Source: Brevundimonas sp. (GTDB taxonomy: Bacteria; Pseudomonadota; Alphaproteobacteria; Caulobacterales; Caulobacteraceae). From it: a stretch of 39,241 nt of DNA. Under the pieces are notes generated by a model that saw only the letters and a list, made by a program, of their open reading frames with translations, did not search any database and was not told the origin of the DNA. A program made the translations under genes and the position numbers. The stretch is taken from the NCBI RefSeq assembly GCF_027487935.1, contig NZ_JAIYCP010000027.1:1-39241 (forward strand). Direction: 5' to 3'. Numbering within the stretch: the stretch's first letter is position 1; each line of letters starts with the position of its first letter. This document shows positions 18,631-25,802 of the stretch, piece by piece.

Positions 18631-19317
18631 TCAGTTCGCCGCAGCCGCAGCCGCTGCCGGCGGGGTCGCAGGCGTGGCACCGGCGGCGGCAGGTTCGGTG
18701 CCGGCGGCCGGAGCGGCACCCTCAACAGGCGCGGCAGCGGCCGCGGCTGCGCCGGGCTGGCGGGCCGGATCGGGAGCCGGGATGGCCATGCCGGTCGAGC
18801 CCTGCGAGCGCAGCCAGGCGATCAGATTGACCCGGGTCGCGGTGTCGCGGATGCCGGCGAAGGACATCTTGGTGCCGGGGATGTGGCGACCGGGAGCGGT
18901 CAGGAACAGGTCCAGCTCGTCCAGGGTCCAGGTCGGGTTCGTGGCCTTGTGGGCCTGGAAGGCGTCAGAATAGGCAAATCCGGCGATATGCATCACCGGC
19001 CCGCCAACCACGCCGTACAGATTCGGGCCGATGCCGTTGGCCCCGCCGGCATTGACGGTGTGGCAGGACTTGCAACGGGCGAAGGCGGCTTCGCCTGCGG
19101 CCAGATCGGCGGCCGGCAAGACGGTGCCCCAGTCCGGCGGCAGAACCACCTCGGCGGGCCCGCCGGCGGCCTCTTCGGGCGCATCGACGAAATAGCCCAT
19201 CTTTTCAGGGGCTTTGTTGTAGTAGATGGCGGCTGAGCCCTCTTTCACAACCAGAATGACGAAAACGGTCGCCAGACCGGCGCCCATGATCTTGTTCCAC
19301 TTCAGATCGCCGCTCAT
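18631..19317 (-). CDS. Membrane-anchored class I cytochrome c (CycM-like)
   Basis: An electron carrier of the respiratory chain held in the inner membrane with its haem domain in the periplasm. Of 228 residues, a single uncleaved membrane helix spans about 10-25, followed by a linker and a cytochrome domain with the haem motif C82-K-S-C85-H86 and the axial methionine M151 in GTKMSF. This layout matches the CycM cytochromes that feed aa3-type oxidases in alphaproteobacteria. The last ~45 residues are almost only Ala, Pro, Gly and Thr, an unusual low-complexity tail. The ATG at 19317 was preferred over one 14 codons upstream because the membrane anchor then starts in the normal place. It is divergent from kdsB. 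Confidence 0.9.
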   Translation of the reverse strand: MSGDLKWNKIMGAGLATVFVILVVKEGSAAIYYNKAPEKMGYFVDAPEEAAGGPAEVVLPPDWGTVLPAADLAAGEAAFARCKSCHTVNAGGANGIGPNLYGVVGGPVMHIAGFAYSDAFQAHKATNPTWTLDELDLFLTAPGRHIPGTKMSFAGIRDTATRVNLIAWLRSQGSTGMAIPAPDPARQPGAAAAAAAPVEGAAPAAGTEPAAAGATPATPPAAAAAAAN

Positions 19318-19463
19318 GCGCGTCGTCTCATCCCGTTTCTGAGGCCCGGCCTTGTGCAAGGACGGGCGAATTCTTGCGTGGCCGTCTCTTACACGCTAGC
19401 GCGGCCTTCGCAACCAGATCAGGACGGTCTGAGCGTCGCAGTCGCCGACTTTGGGATTTGAAC

Positions 19464-20189
19464 GTGAACCCGCTGATCCTGATTCCGGCCCGGATGGCCG
19501 CAACCCGCCTTCCTGACAAGCCGCTTGCCGACATCGGCGGGACCCCGATGATCGTGCGGGCCTGGCGTCAGGCTGTGCTGTCCGGACTGCCCGTCGCCGT
19601 GGCTGCGGGGGATCGCGAGATCGTCGACGCCATTGAGTCGGCCGGCGGTGTCGCCGTCCTGACCGATCCGGACCTGCCCAGCGGCTCCGACCGCATCCGC
19701 GCCGCCCTCGACGCCATCGACCCCGACGGCCGCCATGACGCCGTCATCAACCTTCAGGGCGACATGCCCTTCGCCGATCCGGGGCTGGCCCTGGCCTGCG
19801 CCGCCCTGCTGCATGGCGAGCCGGCCTGCGATATCGCCACCCTGATCGCGCCGGAGGCCGACGATTCGGATCGCGCGAACCCCGACGTCGTCAAGGCGGT
19901 GGTGGCGCTTGGGGAGGGCGAACGCCACGGCCGCGCCCTCTATTTCACCCGCTCGACCCTCTATGGCGACGCCCCCGTCTGGCGGCACATCGGTCTGTAC
20001 GGCTACCGCCGCGCCGCCCTGGAACGCTTCTGCGCCGCCGCCCCGTCCCCGCTGGAGCGCCGCGAAAAGCTGGAACAGCTCCGGGCCCTGGAGATGGGCC
20101 TGCAGATCTGGGCGGCGGTCATCGACGAGGCGCCCCTATCGGTGGACAATCCGGATGATCTGGCGGCGGCGCGGGCTTTGGCCCAGTAG
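19464..20189 (+). CDS. kdsB: 3-deoxy-manno-octulosonate cytidylyltransferase
   Basis: Activates Kdo to CMP-Kdo for the inner core of lipopolysaccharide. The 241-residue protein begins NPLILIPARMAATRLPDKPLADIGG, the nucleotide-binding loop of the family, and has INLQGDMPF with the metal-binding Asp, and HIGLYGYRRAALE with the LEQLRALEMG segment near the end. The GTG at 19464 lies about 7 bases after TTGGGA and gives the normal N-terminus; TTG at 19458 is an alternative. The partner enzyme KdsD, two steps earlier in the pathway, is encoded at 35587-36576 in this window but in a separate unit. Confidence 0.95.
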   Translation: MNPLILIPARMAATRLPDKPLADIGGTPMIVRAWRQAVLSGLPVAVAAGDREIVDAIESAGGVAVLTDPDLPSGSDRIRAALDAIDPDGRHDAVINLQGDMPFADPGLALACAALLHGEPACDIATLIAPEADDSDRANPDVVKAVVALGEGERHGRALYFTRSTLYGDAPVWRHIGLYGYRRAALERFCAAAPSPLERREKLEQLRALEMGLQIWAAVIDEAPLSVDNPDDLAAARALAQ

Positions 20190-20200
20190 CTGCTGTCCTT

Positions 20201-20407
20201 ATCCCGGCGAAGCCGGAATTCAGAGCCTCGCCCCTGAGGCCGGACGGTTCATCACAACGAACACAACGATTTCACAAAGGACACGACGAGGGTTGTGACT
20301 GGCTCCGCTCCCGTTGTGCTCGTTGTGTATCCTTTGTGTCCGTTGTGATGAACCTTCAGGCCTGCAGGACATACCGGATCGCTGGAAGCCCGGCTTCGCC
20401 GGGGACG
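20201..20407. repeat. Nested palindromic repeat element, copy 1 (ATCACAACG family)
   Basis: The inner part has arms at 20246-20290 and 20311-20354 that begin with GGTTCATCACAACG and its exact reverse complement and continue with runs of ACAACG / CACAAAGG units, around a 20-base centre. An outer layer adds CCCGGCGAAGCCGG near 20203 and its counterpart CCCGGCTTCGCCGGGG near 20388, each itself a small hairpin. The element fills the gap between kdsB and nudC. The inner arms are clearly related to those at 24724-24953, with the same unit order but more mismatches. No gene is visible in the stretch. Confidence 0.85.
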
Positions 20408-20409
20408 CT

Positions 20410-21336
20410 TCAAACGTCGAATCCGTCGACCCAGGCCTGCAGCAGCGTCCGCGCGATGGCGATCCTCGGCGGGGCCTTGATGGACGGATGCGTCCCCGCC
20501 AGACACGCCCGCGCCTCGTCCCGTGTCAGCCAGGCCACCGCTTCCAGCTCGGTCTGATCCGGGTGGGCGTCGTCAGAATCCACTTCGCAGACCAGACCGA
20601 TCATCAGCTGTGACGGAAACGGCCAGGGCTGGCTGGAGTGATAGCGCACCGCCGTCACTGTCAGCCCCGCCTCCTCCTCGATCTCGCGCGCGCAGGCGGC
20701 CTCGATGGTCTCGCCCGGCTCCAGAAATCCCGCAAGGGCCGACATCCGGCCCTCTGGCCAGGCCGCCTGCCGGCCCAGCAGACAGACCGGTTCCGGCCCG
20801 CCCCTGTAGATCGCCAGCATGATGGTCACCGGGTCCACGCGCGGGAAATGCTGGACGCCGCAGGCCGGGCAGATCCGCTTCCAGCCGCCGGAACCGTTCC
20901 CGGTCTCCACCCCGCAGGCGGCGCAGAAGCCGTGCCGCCGTCGCCAGTCGAACAGGGATTTGGCCGTCCCCGCCATGGCCGCATCCGGCCCCGGCAGCAG
21001 CGCCGCCGCCTCGCGCATCTCGTGAAACGCCCCCAGTCCCGCCAGCGGTCCCGCCGCCGGGTCGGCCGAGCCCTCGACCTCGACCGCGAAACAGGGCGCG
21101 CCCTTCCACAGGCCGAGGAACAGCTCGCGATCCGGAACCACCGCCCGCGCATGGGACAGCGCCAGCCAGGCCAGCCGCGGCTCACCCGCCTCGATCAGCG
21201 GCCGCCCCTCCCACAGCACCATGGCCATGGCATCGGGGCTGGCGGCCTGTTCGGCCAGCCAGTCGGCATCGTCCCGCCGATCCCCCGCCCGATCGAGCGG
21301 ATTGCCGGCGAAGGTATTGAGAGCGGTGAGGGACAT
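20410..21336 (-). CDS. nudC: NAD(+) diphosphatase (Nudix), NudC type
   Basis: Hydrolyses NADH to NMNH and AMP and can remove NAD caps from RNA. Of 308 residues, the N-terminal domain (1-130) is variable; a zinc ribbon follows with two Cys pairs (FCAACG and ICPACG), then HFPRVDPVTIM and the Nudix box GFLEPGETIEAACAREIEEEAGL, and the NudC-specific SQPWPFPSQLMIG motif that separates this family from other Nudix enzymes. The ATG at 21336 gives the expected start. It is convergent with kdsB across the repeat element and divergent from dnaX. Confidence 0.95.
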   Translation of the reverse strand: MSLTALNTFAGNPLDRAGDRRDDADWLAEQAASPDAMAMVLWEGRPLIEAGEPRLAWLALSHARAVVPDRELFLGLWKGAPCFAVEVEGSADPAAGPLAGLGAFHEMREAAALLPGPDAAMAGTAKSLFDWRRRHGFCAACGVETGNGSGGWKRICPACGVQHFPRVDPVTIMLAIYRGGPEPVCLLGRQAAWPEGRMSALAGFLEPGETIEAACAREIEEEAGLTVTAVRYHSSQPWPFPSQLMIGLVCEVDSDDAHPDQTELEAVAWLTRDEARACLAGTHPSIKAPPRIAIARTLLQAWVDGFDV

Positions 21337-21726
21337 GGACGCTGTCTAGCAAGGCCGGTCTTGCATCCGCGAGCCGAAATCGTCATATCGGCCTCGGAGA
21401 TCGCGGGCGAAGGCTTCGCCAATCTGGTCAGGGCCGGAAGGCAGCAGCCACAACGAATTCCCCTTCGGGTCGCGGTCTCCACTTCCCCTCTTGGTGCGCT
21501 GACGCTCGCCCCGGGTCCGATCTTCGATCGGCCCGAGGACAGGCTCTGCGGTCGCTCACTGCTTGAGCGCATTCCTCCCCCTTGGGGGAGGGGGACCAGC
21601 CGAAGCCGCAGGCGAAGGATGGTGGAGGGGTGGAGGAAGGACGCACCGCCACGCGGCCACCGACCACCCACAGCTCCCTTGCCGCAACCCCTTCGCCCCA
21701 GGCCCGCTGCGCGCTAAGACTGCGGC
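21337..21726. other. 390-base intergenic region between nudC and dnaX
   Basis: No gene is evident. It contains a perfect hairpin of CCTCCCCC-TT-GGGGGAGG (21574-21591) set in a stretch of GGAGG/GGTGGAGGGG repeats that looks like a dispersed intergenic repeat, and, at its right end, a GCTAAGAC box just before dnaX. The remainder (about 21340-21560) is GC-rich and featureless. Confidence 0.5.
21713..21720 (+). promoter_or_regulatory. Candidate -10 box placing the dnaX transcript start at or near its ATG
   Basis: GCTAAGAC matches the Caulobacter housekeeping -10 consensus GCTAnAwC at all but one position. Only six bases separate it from the dnaX ATG and no ribosome site precedes that ATG, so the mRNA may be leaderless. 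A convincing -35 box was not found at the usual distance. Confidence 0.35.
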
Positions 21727-23586
21727 ATGAGCGATGCCGACCCGAATCCCGACGGCCCTCCGTGGGACGATGACGCCCCCGACGCGGATGTCGTGGAGCG
21801 TGATCCCGACACCGACGACATGTTCGGTTCGCCCGAGCCCGCGGGCATGCGCGAGGCCGAGGCCGCCGCAGCCCCCGTGCCTGTCGCCGGCCCGCCTGCC
21901 CATGCCGACGACGGCGCGGCCTATACGGTCCTCGCCCGCAAATACCGGCCGCACACCTTCGAGGACCTGATCGGCCAGGAGGCCATGGTCCGCACCCTGA
22001 CCAACGCCTTCGCCACCGGCCGGATCGCCCACGCCTTCATGCTCACCGGCGTCCGGGGGGTCGGCAAGACGACCACGGCCCGCCTGCTGGCCCGCGCCCT
22101 GAACAACGAGACCGACGTCATCGACCGGCCCTCGCTGGAACTGACCGCCCATGGCCGGCACGACGCCGCCATCATGGCCGGCCAGCATATGGATGTGGTC
22201 GAGATGGACGCCGCCTCCCATACGGGCATCGACGGCATCCGCGACATCATCGAGAGCGTCCGCTACGCCCCCGTCGAGGCGCGCTACAAGGTCTATGTCC
22301 TCGACGAAGTGCACATGCTGTCGAACCAGGCCTTCAACGCCCTGCTGAAGACGCTGGAAGAGCCGCCGCCGCACGCCAAGTTCATCTTCGCGACCACCGA
22401 GATCCGCAAGGTCCCGGTGACCATCCTGTCCCGCTGCCAGCGTTTCGACCTGCGCCGTGTCGAGCCGGAAATCCTCGTCGAACACCTCGCCCGCATCGCC
22501 GACCGCGAGGGGATGAAGATCGAGCAGGACGCCCTTGCCCTGATCGCCCGCGCGGCCGAGGGGTCGGTGCGCGACGGTCTCTCCCTGCTGGATCAGGCCC
22601 TGGTCCAGGGCGACCGTGGCGAAACCGTCAGGACCGAGGTCGTGCGCGACATGCTGGGTCTGGCGGACCGCAGCCAGACCATTGCCCTGTTCGAATCGAT
22701 CATGGCCGGGCGTACGCCCGAGGCGCTTGAGCTGTTCCGCACCCTTTACGGCTACGGTGCCGATCCGGTGCAGATCACCAACGACCTGCTGGAGCATTGC
22801 CACGCCGCCTCGGTGGCCAAGATGCTGGGGCCGCAGGCGACCCGCCTGCCCAATGACCAGGCCCGGACGCTGACGGCGCTCGGCGCGGTGATTTCGGCCG
22901 GGACCCTGGCCCGTGTCTGGCAGATGCTGTTGCGCGCGCTGGACGAGGTTCGCCGCGCCCCCAACCCCGCCGATGCGGTCGAGATGGCCATTGTCCGCCT
23001 CGCCTATGCCGCCGACCTGCCGGGACCTGAGGAGGCGCTCAAGGCCCTGCGCGACGGCGAACCCATGTCCGGTGGCGCGGCTCCGCGCGGCCCGTCCGGC
23101 GGCGGTGGCGGCGGCGGTGCCCAGGCGGCTCTTGGGGCCCAGCCGGCGGCCCGCCCGGCTGCCACGCCTTCGCTTCCCGACCCCCAGTCATTCGAACAGG
23201 TCGTCGCCCTGATCGGCGAGAAGCGCGAGGTCGGCCTGCAGATGGACGTCCAGCGCTACGTCCGCCCCGTGGCCTTCAAGCCCGGCGCCATCACCTATGA
23301 AAGCCTCGAGGGCGCCCCGGTCGATCTGGCGCGGCGCCTGTCGTCGCGGCTCAAGGACTGGACCGGCCGCACCTGGCTGATCGCCGCCAACGGCCAGGGC
23401 GGTGGCGAGACCATGATCGAGATCGACCGTCGCAAACGGGTCGAGGAACGGGCGACCGTCGAGGCCGACCCCTTTGTCCGGGCGGTCCTGGAGGCCTTTC
23501 CCGGCACCGTCATCGGCGAGATCAAGACCCTCGCCCCGGCGGTTGAACTGCCGGCTATTCCGGATGGGTCGGGGGAAGAGGACTGA
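21727..23586 (+). CDS. dnaX: DNA polymerase III subunit gamma/tau
   Basis: ATPase of the sliding-clamp loader at the replication fork. The 619-residue protein has a 65-residue acidic N-terminal extension, then YTVLARKYRPHTFEDLIGQE, Walker A in GVRGVGKTTTA, Walker B with the DEVH box in VYVLDEVHML, and the sensor/arginine-finger motif LSRCQRF. Between Walker A and the DEVH box there are none of the four zinc-module cysteines found in E. coli DnaX, a loss that I recall as common in alphaproteobacteria. A Gly-rich linker with seven to eight glycines in a row lies near residue 460, before the tau-type C-terminal domain. I see no A-rich slippery site of the E. coli type. It normally heads a dnaX-ybaB-recR cluster, here interrupted. 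Confidence 0.95.
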   Translation: MSDADPNPDGPPWDDDAPDADVVERDPDTDDMFGSPEPAGMREAEAAAAPVPVAGPPAHADDGAAYTVLARKYRPHTFEDLIGQEAMVRTLTNAFATGRIAHAFMLTGVRGVGKTTTARLLARALNNETDVIDRPSLELTAHGRHDAAIMAGQHMDVVEMDAASHTGIDGIRDIIESVRYAPVEARYKVYVLDEVHMLSNQAFNALLKTLEEPPPHAKFIFATTEIRKVPVTILSRCQRFDLRRVEPEILVEHLARIADREGMKIEQDALALIARAAEGSVRDGLSLLDQALVQGDRGETVRTEVVRDMLGLADRSQTIALFESIMAGRTPEALELFRTLYGYGADPVQITNDLLEHCHAASVAKMLGPQATRLPNDQARTLTALGAVISAGTLARVWQMLLRALDEVRRAPNPADAVEMAIVRLAYAADLPGPEEALKALRDGEPMSGGAAPRGPSGGGGGGGAQAALGAQPAARPAATPSLPDPQSFEQVVALIGEKREVGLQMDVQRYVRPVAFKPGAITYESLEGAPVDLARRLSSRLKDWTGRTWLIAANGQGGGETMIEIDRRKRVEERATVEADPFVRAVLEAFPGTVIGEIKTLAPAVELPAIPDGSGEED

Positions 23587-23593
23587 GCGGGTT

Positions 23594-23614
23594 TCCTTCT
23601 CCCGTGGGGAGAGG
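23594..23614. terminator. Hairpin after dnaX
   Basis: CCTTCTCCC and GGGGAGAGG (23594-23614) form a stem with a GT loop eight to nine bases after the dnaX stop and just before the convergent nitroreductase stop. No T-run follows on either strand, so its strength is unclear. Confidence 0.45.
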
Positions 23615-23616
23615 GA

Positions 23617-24231
23617 TCAAAGAATCGTCACCGCTTCCTCGAAGCTCAGCCGCGGCGAACGCGGAAACAGGTTCTCGTCGCTGCCGTAGCCGAGGTTGAC
23701 GATGAAATTCGGCTCGACGGCCGTGCCGGCGAAGAACTCGGCCTTCACCCCTGCGGCGTCGAATCCGGACATCGGACCTGCGTCGAGGCCGAGCGCCCGC
23801 GCCGCCAGCAGGAAATAGCCGCCCTGCAGCGAGCTGTTGCGGAAGGCGGTCTCACGCGCGGCCGCAGGGTCGGCAAACCAGTCCTTTGCGCCCGGCGCAT
23901 GGGGGAACAGCACCGGCAGCGTCTCGGCGAAGGCCAGGTCCATGCCGATGATCACATTGACGGGTGCCTGCAGCGTCTTGGCGCGGTTGGCATCCGACAT
24001 CCGGGGCGCCAGTCGGGCCTTGGCCTCCTGTGAGGTGATGAAGACGAACCGGGCCGGGGTGGTGTTGGCCGCCGTCGGGCCGAATTTGGTCAACGCATAG
24101 AGTTTGCGCAGCAGGTCGTCGGACACCGGCCGATCGGTCCAGGCGTTGCGTGTCCGGGCGGCGGTGAACAGCTGGTCCAGCGCCGTGTCGGGGAGGGGCA
24201 GGTCGCGGGCAGTGACGGAATCGGGGGCCAT
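23617..24231 (-). CDS. Nitroreductase family protein, RutE/malonic semialdehyde reductase type
   Basis: A 204-residue FMN-dependent flavoprotein of the small nitroreductase family. Recognisable segments are [16 protein letters not shown] with the FMN-contacting Arg, the [17 protein letters not shown] loop, and [22 protein letters not shown]. These match the RutE/HadB subgroup, which reduces malonic semialdehyde or chlorinated quinones. The substrate here is not determined, since no rut pyrimidine genes are nearby. The ATG at 24231 was preferred over an alternative seven codons upstream because it matches the family start. The gene is inserted, in opposite orientation, between dnaX and ybaB. 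Confidence 0.9.
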   Translation of the reverse strand: MAPDSVTARDLPLPDTALDQLFTAARTRNAWTDRPVSDDLLRKLYALTKFGPTAANTTPARFVFITSQEAKARLAPRMSDANRAKTLQAPVNVIIGMDLAFAETLPVLFPHAPGAKDWFADPAAARETAFRNSSLQGGYFLLAARALGLDAGPMSGFDAAGVKAEFFAGTAVEPNFIVNLGYGSDENLFPRSPRLSFEEAVTIL

Positions 24232-24242
24232 GGCAGATGTCC

Positions 24243-24275
24243 TTATTCGCAACAGTTATAGATGCTAAATAAGCC
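24243..24275. promoter_or_regulatory. AT-rich divergent promoter region between nitroreductase and ybaB
   Basis: TTATTCGCAACAGTTATAGA followed by TGCTAAATAAGC is markedly AT-rich for this DNA. TATAAC on the minus strand and GCTAAATA on the plus strand are plausible -10 boxes for the two divergent genes. Confidence 0.4.
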
Positions 24276-24366
24276 TGCCGGGATTTGGTTCAAGGGTGTT
24301 CGAAACAAATCCTGCGCCTGTTTTTCAGCCCTGTCCGAAGCCGGCGACAACGCCTATCTTCAACGC

Positions 24367-24696
24367 ATGACAGACCTCAATGCCCTCATGAAACAGGCCC
24401 AGGCGATGCAGCAGAAGCTGCAGGATGCCCAGGCGAAAATGGCCGAAACCACCGCCTCCGGCACCTCCGGCGGCGGGCTCGTGACCCTGGCCCTGAAGGG
24501 GGCGGGCGAGATCACCGGCGTGACGATCGACGACAGTCTGCTGGTCCCGGGTGAGGGCGAGATCCTCGCCGACCTGATCGTCGCCGCCCACGCCGACGCC
24601 AAGCGCAAGCTGGACGAGGCCAACGGCGCCCTGATGCGCGAGGCCGCCGGCCCCATGGCCGGGATGAACATCCCCGGCATGCCGAAGCTGTTCTGA
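24367..24696 (+). CDS. ybaB: YbaB/EbfC family nucleoid-associated protein
   Basis: A small DNA-binding protein (109 residues), normally encoded between dnaX and recR and thought to bind DNA as a dimer. It shows the family pattern: an N-terminal helix MTDLNALMKQAQAMQQKLQDAQ, the strand VTLALKGAGEITGVTIDD, LADLIVAAHADAKRKLDEAN and a closing GMNIPGMPKLF. The ATG at 24367 gives the standard start; an earlier in-frame ATG adds 35 residues with no family match. The gap to recR is 344 bases and holds a large inverted repeat, so the usual ybaB-recR operon is broken up here. Confidence 0.94.
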   Translation: MTDLNALMKQAQAMQQKLQDAQAKMAETTASGTSGGGLVTLALKGAGEITGVTIDDSLLVPGEGEILADLIVAAHADAKRKLDEANGALMREAAGPMAGMNIPGMPKLF

Positions 24697-24723
24697 GGCC
24701 TTCGACGGACCGCGCTGCCGCAA

Positions 24724-24953
24724 GGTTCATCACAACGGGCACAACGGAAGGGCACAACGGACACGACGGGAGCGGGGAGTCATCAGGCACTGCGCCCCGG
24801 TTGGGCTGTCCTTGATTGCGGCTTCGCCGCCTTGATCCGATCGACGCCCAGCGTCGATCCGTGGTCTTTTCTGAGTGTCGAGCCCGGCCTTTTCCTCCGC
24901 TCAGGTCCCGTCGTGTCCCTTGTGCCCTTCCGTTGTGCCCGTTGTGATGAACC
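24724..24953. repeat. Near-perfect 48-bp inverted repeat element, copy 2 (ATCACAACG family)
   Basis: The left arm 24724-24771 and right arm 24906-24953 are reverse complements at 47 of 48 positions. Each begins (outer end) with GGTTCATCACAACG and consists of repeated CACAACGG / ACACGACGGG units. The 134-base centre contains a perfect 9-bp hairpin GATCGACGC-CCA-GCGTCGATC (24839-24859) followed by GGTCTTTT, which resembles an intrinsic terminator. No gene is encoded. The element separates ybaB from recR and is related to the copy at 20201-20407. It resembles neither an insertion sequence with a transposase nor a known REP family that I can name. Confidence 0.92.
24839..24869 (+). terminator. 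Terminator-like hairpin inside the inverted repeat
   Basis: A perfect 9-bp stem with a CCA loop (24839-24859) precedes CGTGGTCTTTT. It could terminate ybaB transcripts about 140 bases after the stop codon and before recR. Confidence 0.5.
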
Positions 24954-25040
24954 AGCACTCGCGAGGGCAAGGGCGCGGACCGCCCCGTCAGACCCACGCA
25001 GAGATAGGCAACCGCTCAACCCCCATGGTATGCGCCGGAC

Positions 25041-25643
25041 ATGGCTGCTTCCGCCGGACCCGAAATCGAACGGCTGATCAGCCTCCTCGCCAAACTTCCC
25101 GGCCTCGGCCCCCGCTCGGCCCGGCGCGCGGCTCTGGCCCTGCTGAAGAAGCGCGAGCAGCTGCTGGTCCCGCTGGCGGCCTCACTGGCCGAGACGGCGG
25201 CCAGGGTGACCTCCTGCAGCGTCTGCGGCGCGCCCGACACCCGTGATCCCTGCTCGATCTGTTCCAACAGCGCCCGCGACAATGCCCTGATCTGCGTGGT
25301 CGAGGAGGCCGGTGCCCTGTGGGCCATGGAGCGTTCCGGTGCCTTCCGCGGCAAATACCATGTGCTGGGCGGCCTGCTCTCGGCCCTCGACGGCGTCGGT
25401 CCGGACGCGCTCAGGGTCGCCGAATTGGTCGGACGGGTGCGCGGTGGTGAGGCCAAGGAAGTCGTCCTGGCCCTGCCCGCCACCGTCGACGGCCAGACCA
25501 CCGCCCACTATATCGCCGAACGTCTGGCCGGCTCTGGCGTGGAGATCACCTCTCTCGCGCGCGGCGTGCCCGTCGGCGGCGAGCTCGACTGGCTCGACGA
25601 CGGCACCATCATCCAGGCCATGCGCCAGCGCCGGCCGACCTGA
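25041..25643 (+). CDS. recR: Recombination protein RecR
   Basis: Works with RecF and RecO to load RecA at gapped DNA. The 200-residue protein is of normal length and has a helix-hairpin-helix segment [18 protein letters not shown], a C4 zinc finger ([16 protein letters not shown]), and a Toprim domain with [16 protein letters not shown] and [17 protein letters not shown], ending with [21 protein letters not shown]. The ATG at 25041 matches the usual start. It directly follows the inverted-repeat element, which may carry or replace its promoter. Confidence 0.96.
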   Translation: MAASAGPEIERLISLLAKLPGLGPRSARRAALALLKKREQLLVPLAASLAETAARVTSCSVCGAPDTRDPCSICSNSARDNALICVVEEAGALWAMERSGAFRGKYHVLGGLLSALDGVGPDALRVAELVGRVRGGEAKEVVLALPATVDGQTTAHYIAERLAGSGVEITSLARGVPVGGELDWLDDGTIIQAMRQRRPT

Positions 25644-25720
25644 GCCTGCGACCGATCCTGTCGCATGTTCGGTTCAGGATCGGGGGGATGACGCACTAGG
25701 CCTCCGACTTTCCGCACAAA

Positions 25721-25756
25721 GCGCACGATGCGAACGATGCGCACGATGCGCACTGT
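25721..25756 (+). repeat. Four tandem copies of a 9-bp unit upstream of rmuC
   Basis: GCGCACGAT, GCGAACGAT, GCGCACGAT and GCGCACTGT stand head to tail, giving an exact 9-base period. The array ends 46 bases before the rmuC start codon and is followed by TTTTTC. The other 100 bases of this gap show no gene. Confidence 0.85.
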
Positions 25757-25802
25757 GTTTTTCAGTTCGCGGCCCCTGCCGACTCCCGATAAGGAACGGA
25801 CC

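Noticed and set aside
23095..23125. Programmed frameshift site at the glycine run in dnaX
   Set aside because: The run is GGC/GGT codons with no A-rich slippery heptamer or following hairpin that I can identify, and a C-terminal tau-type domain continues in frame.
24724..24953. CRISPR array from the repeated CACAACGG units
   Set aside because: Units are 8-10 bases, not separated by unique spacers of constant length, and are arranged as an inverted repeat; no cas genes are present.
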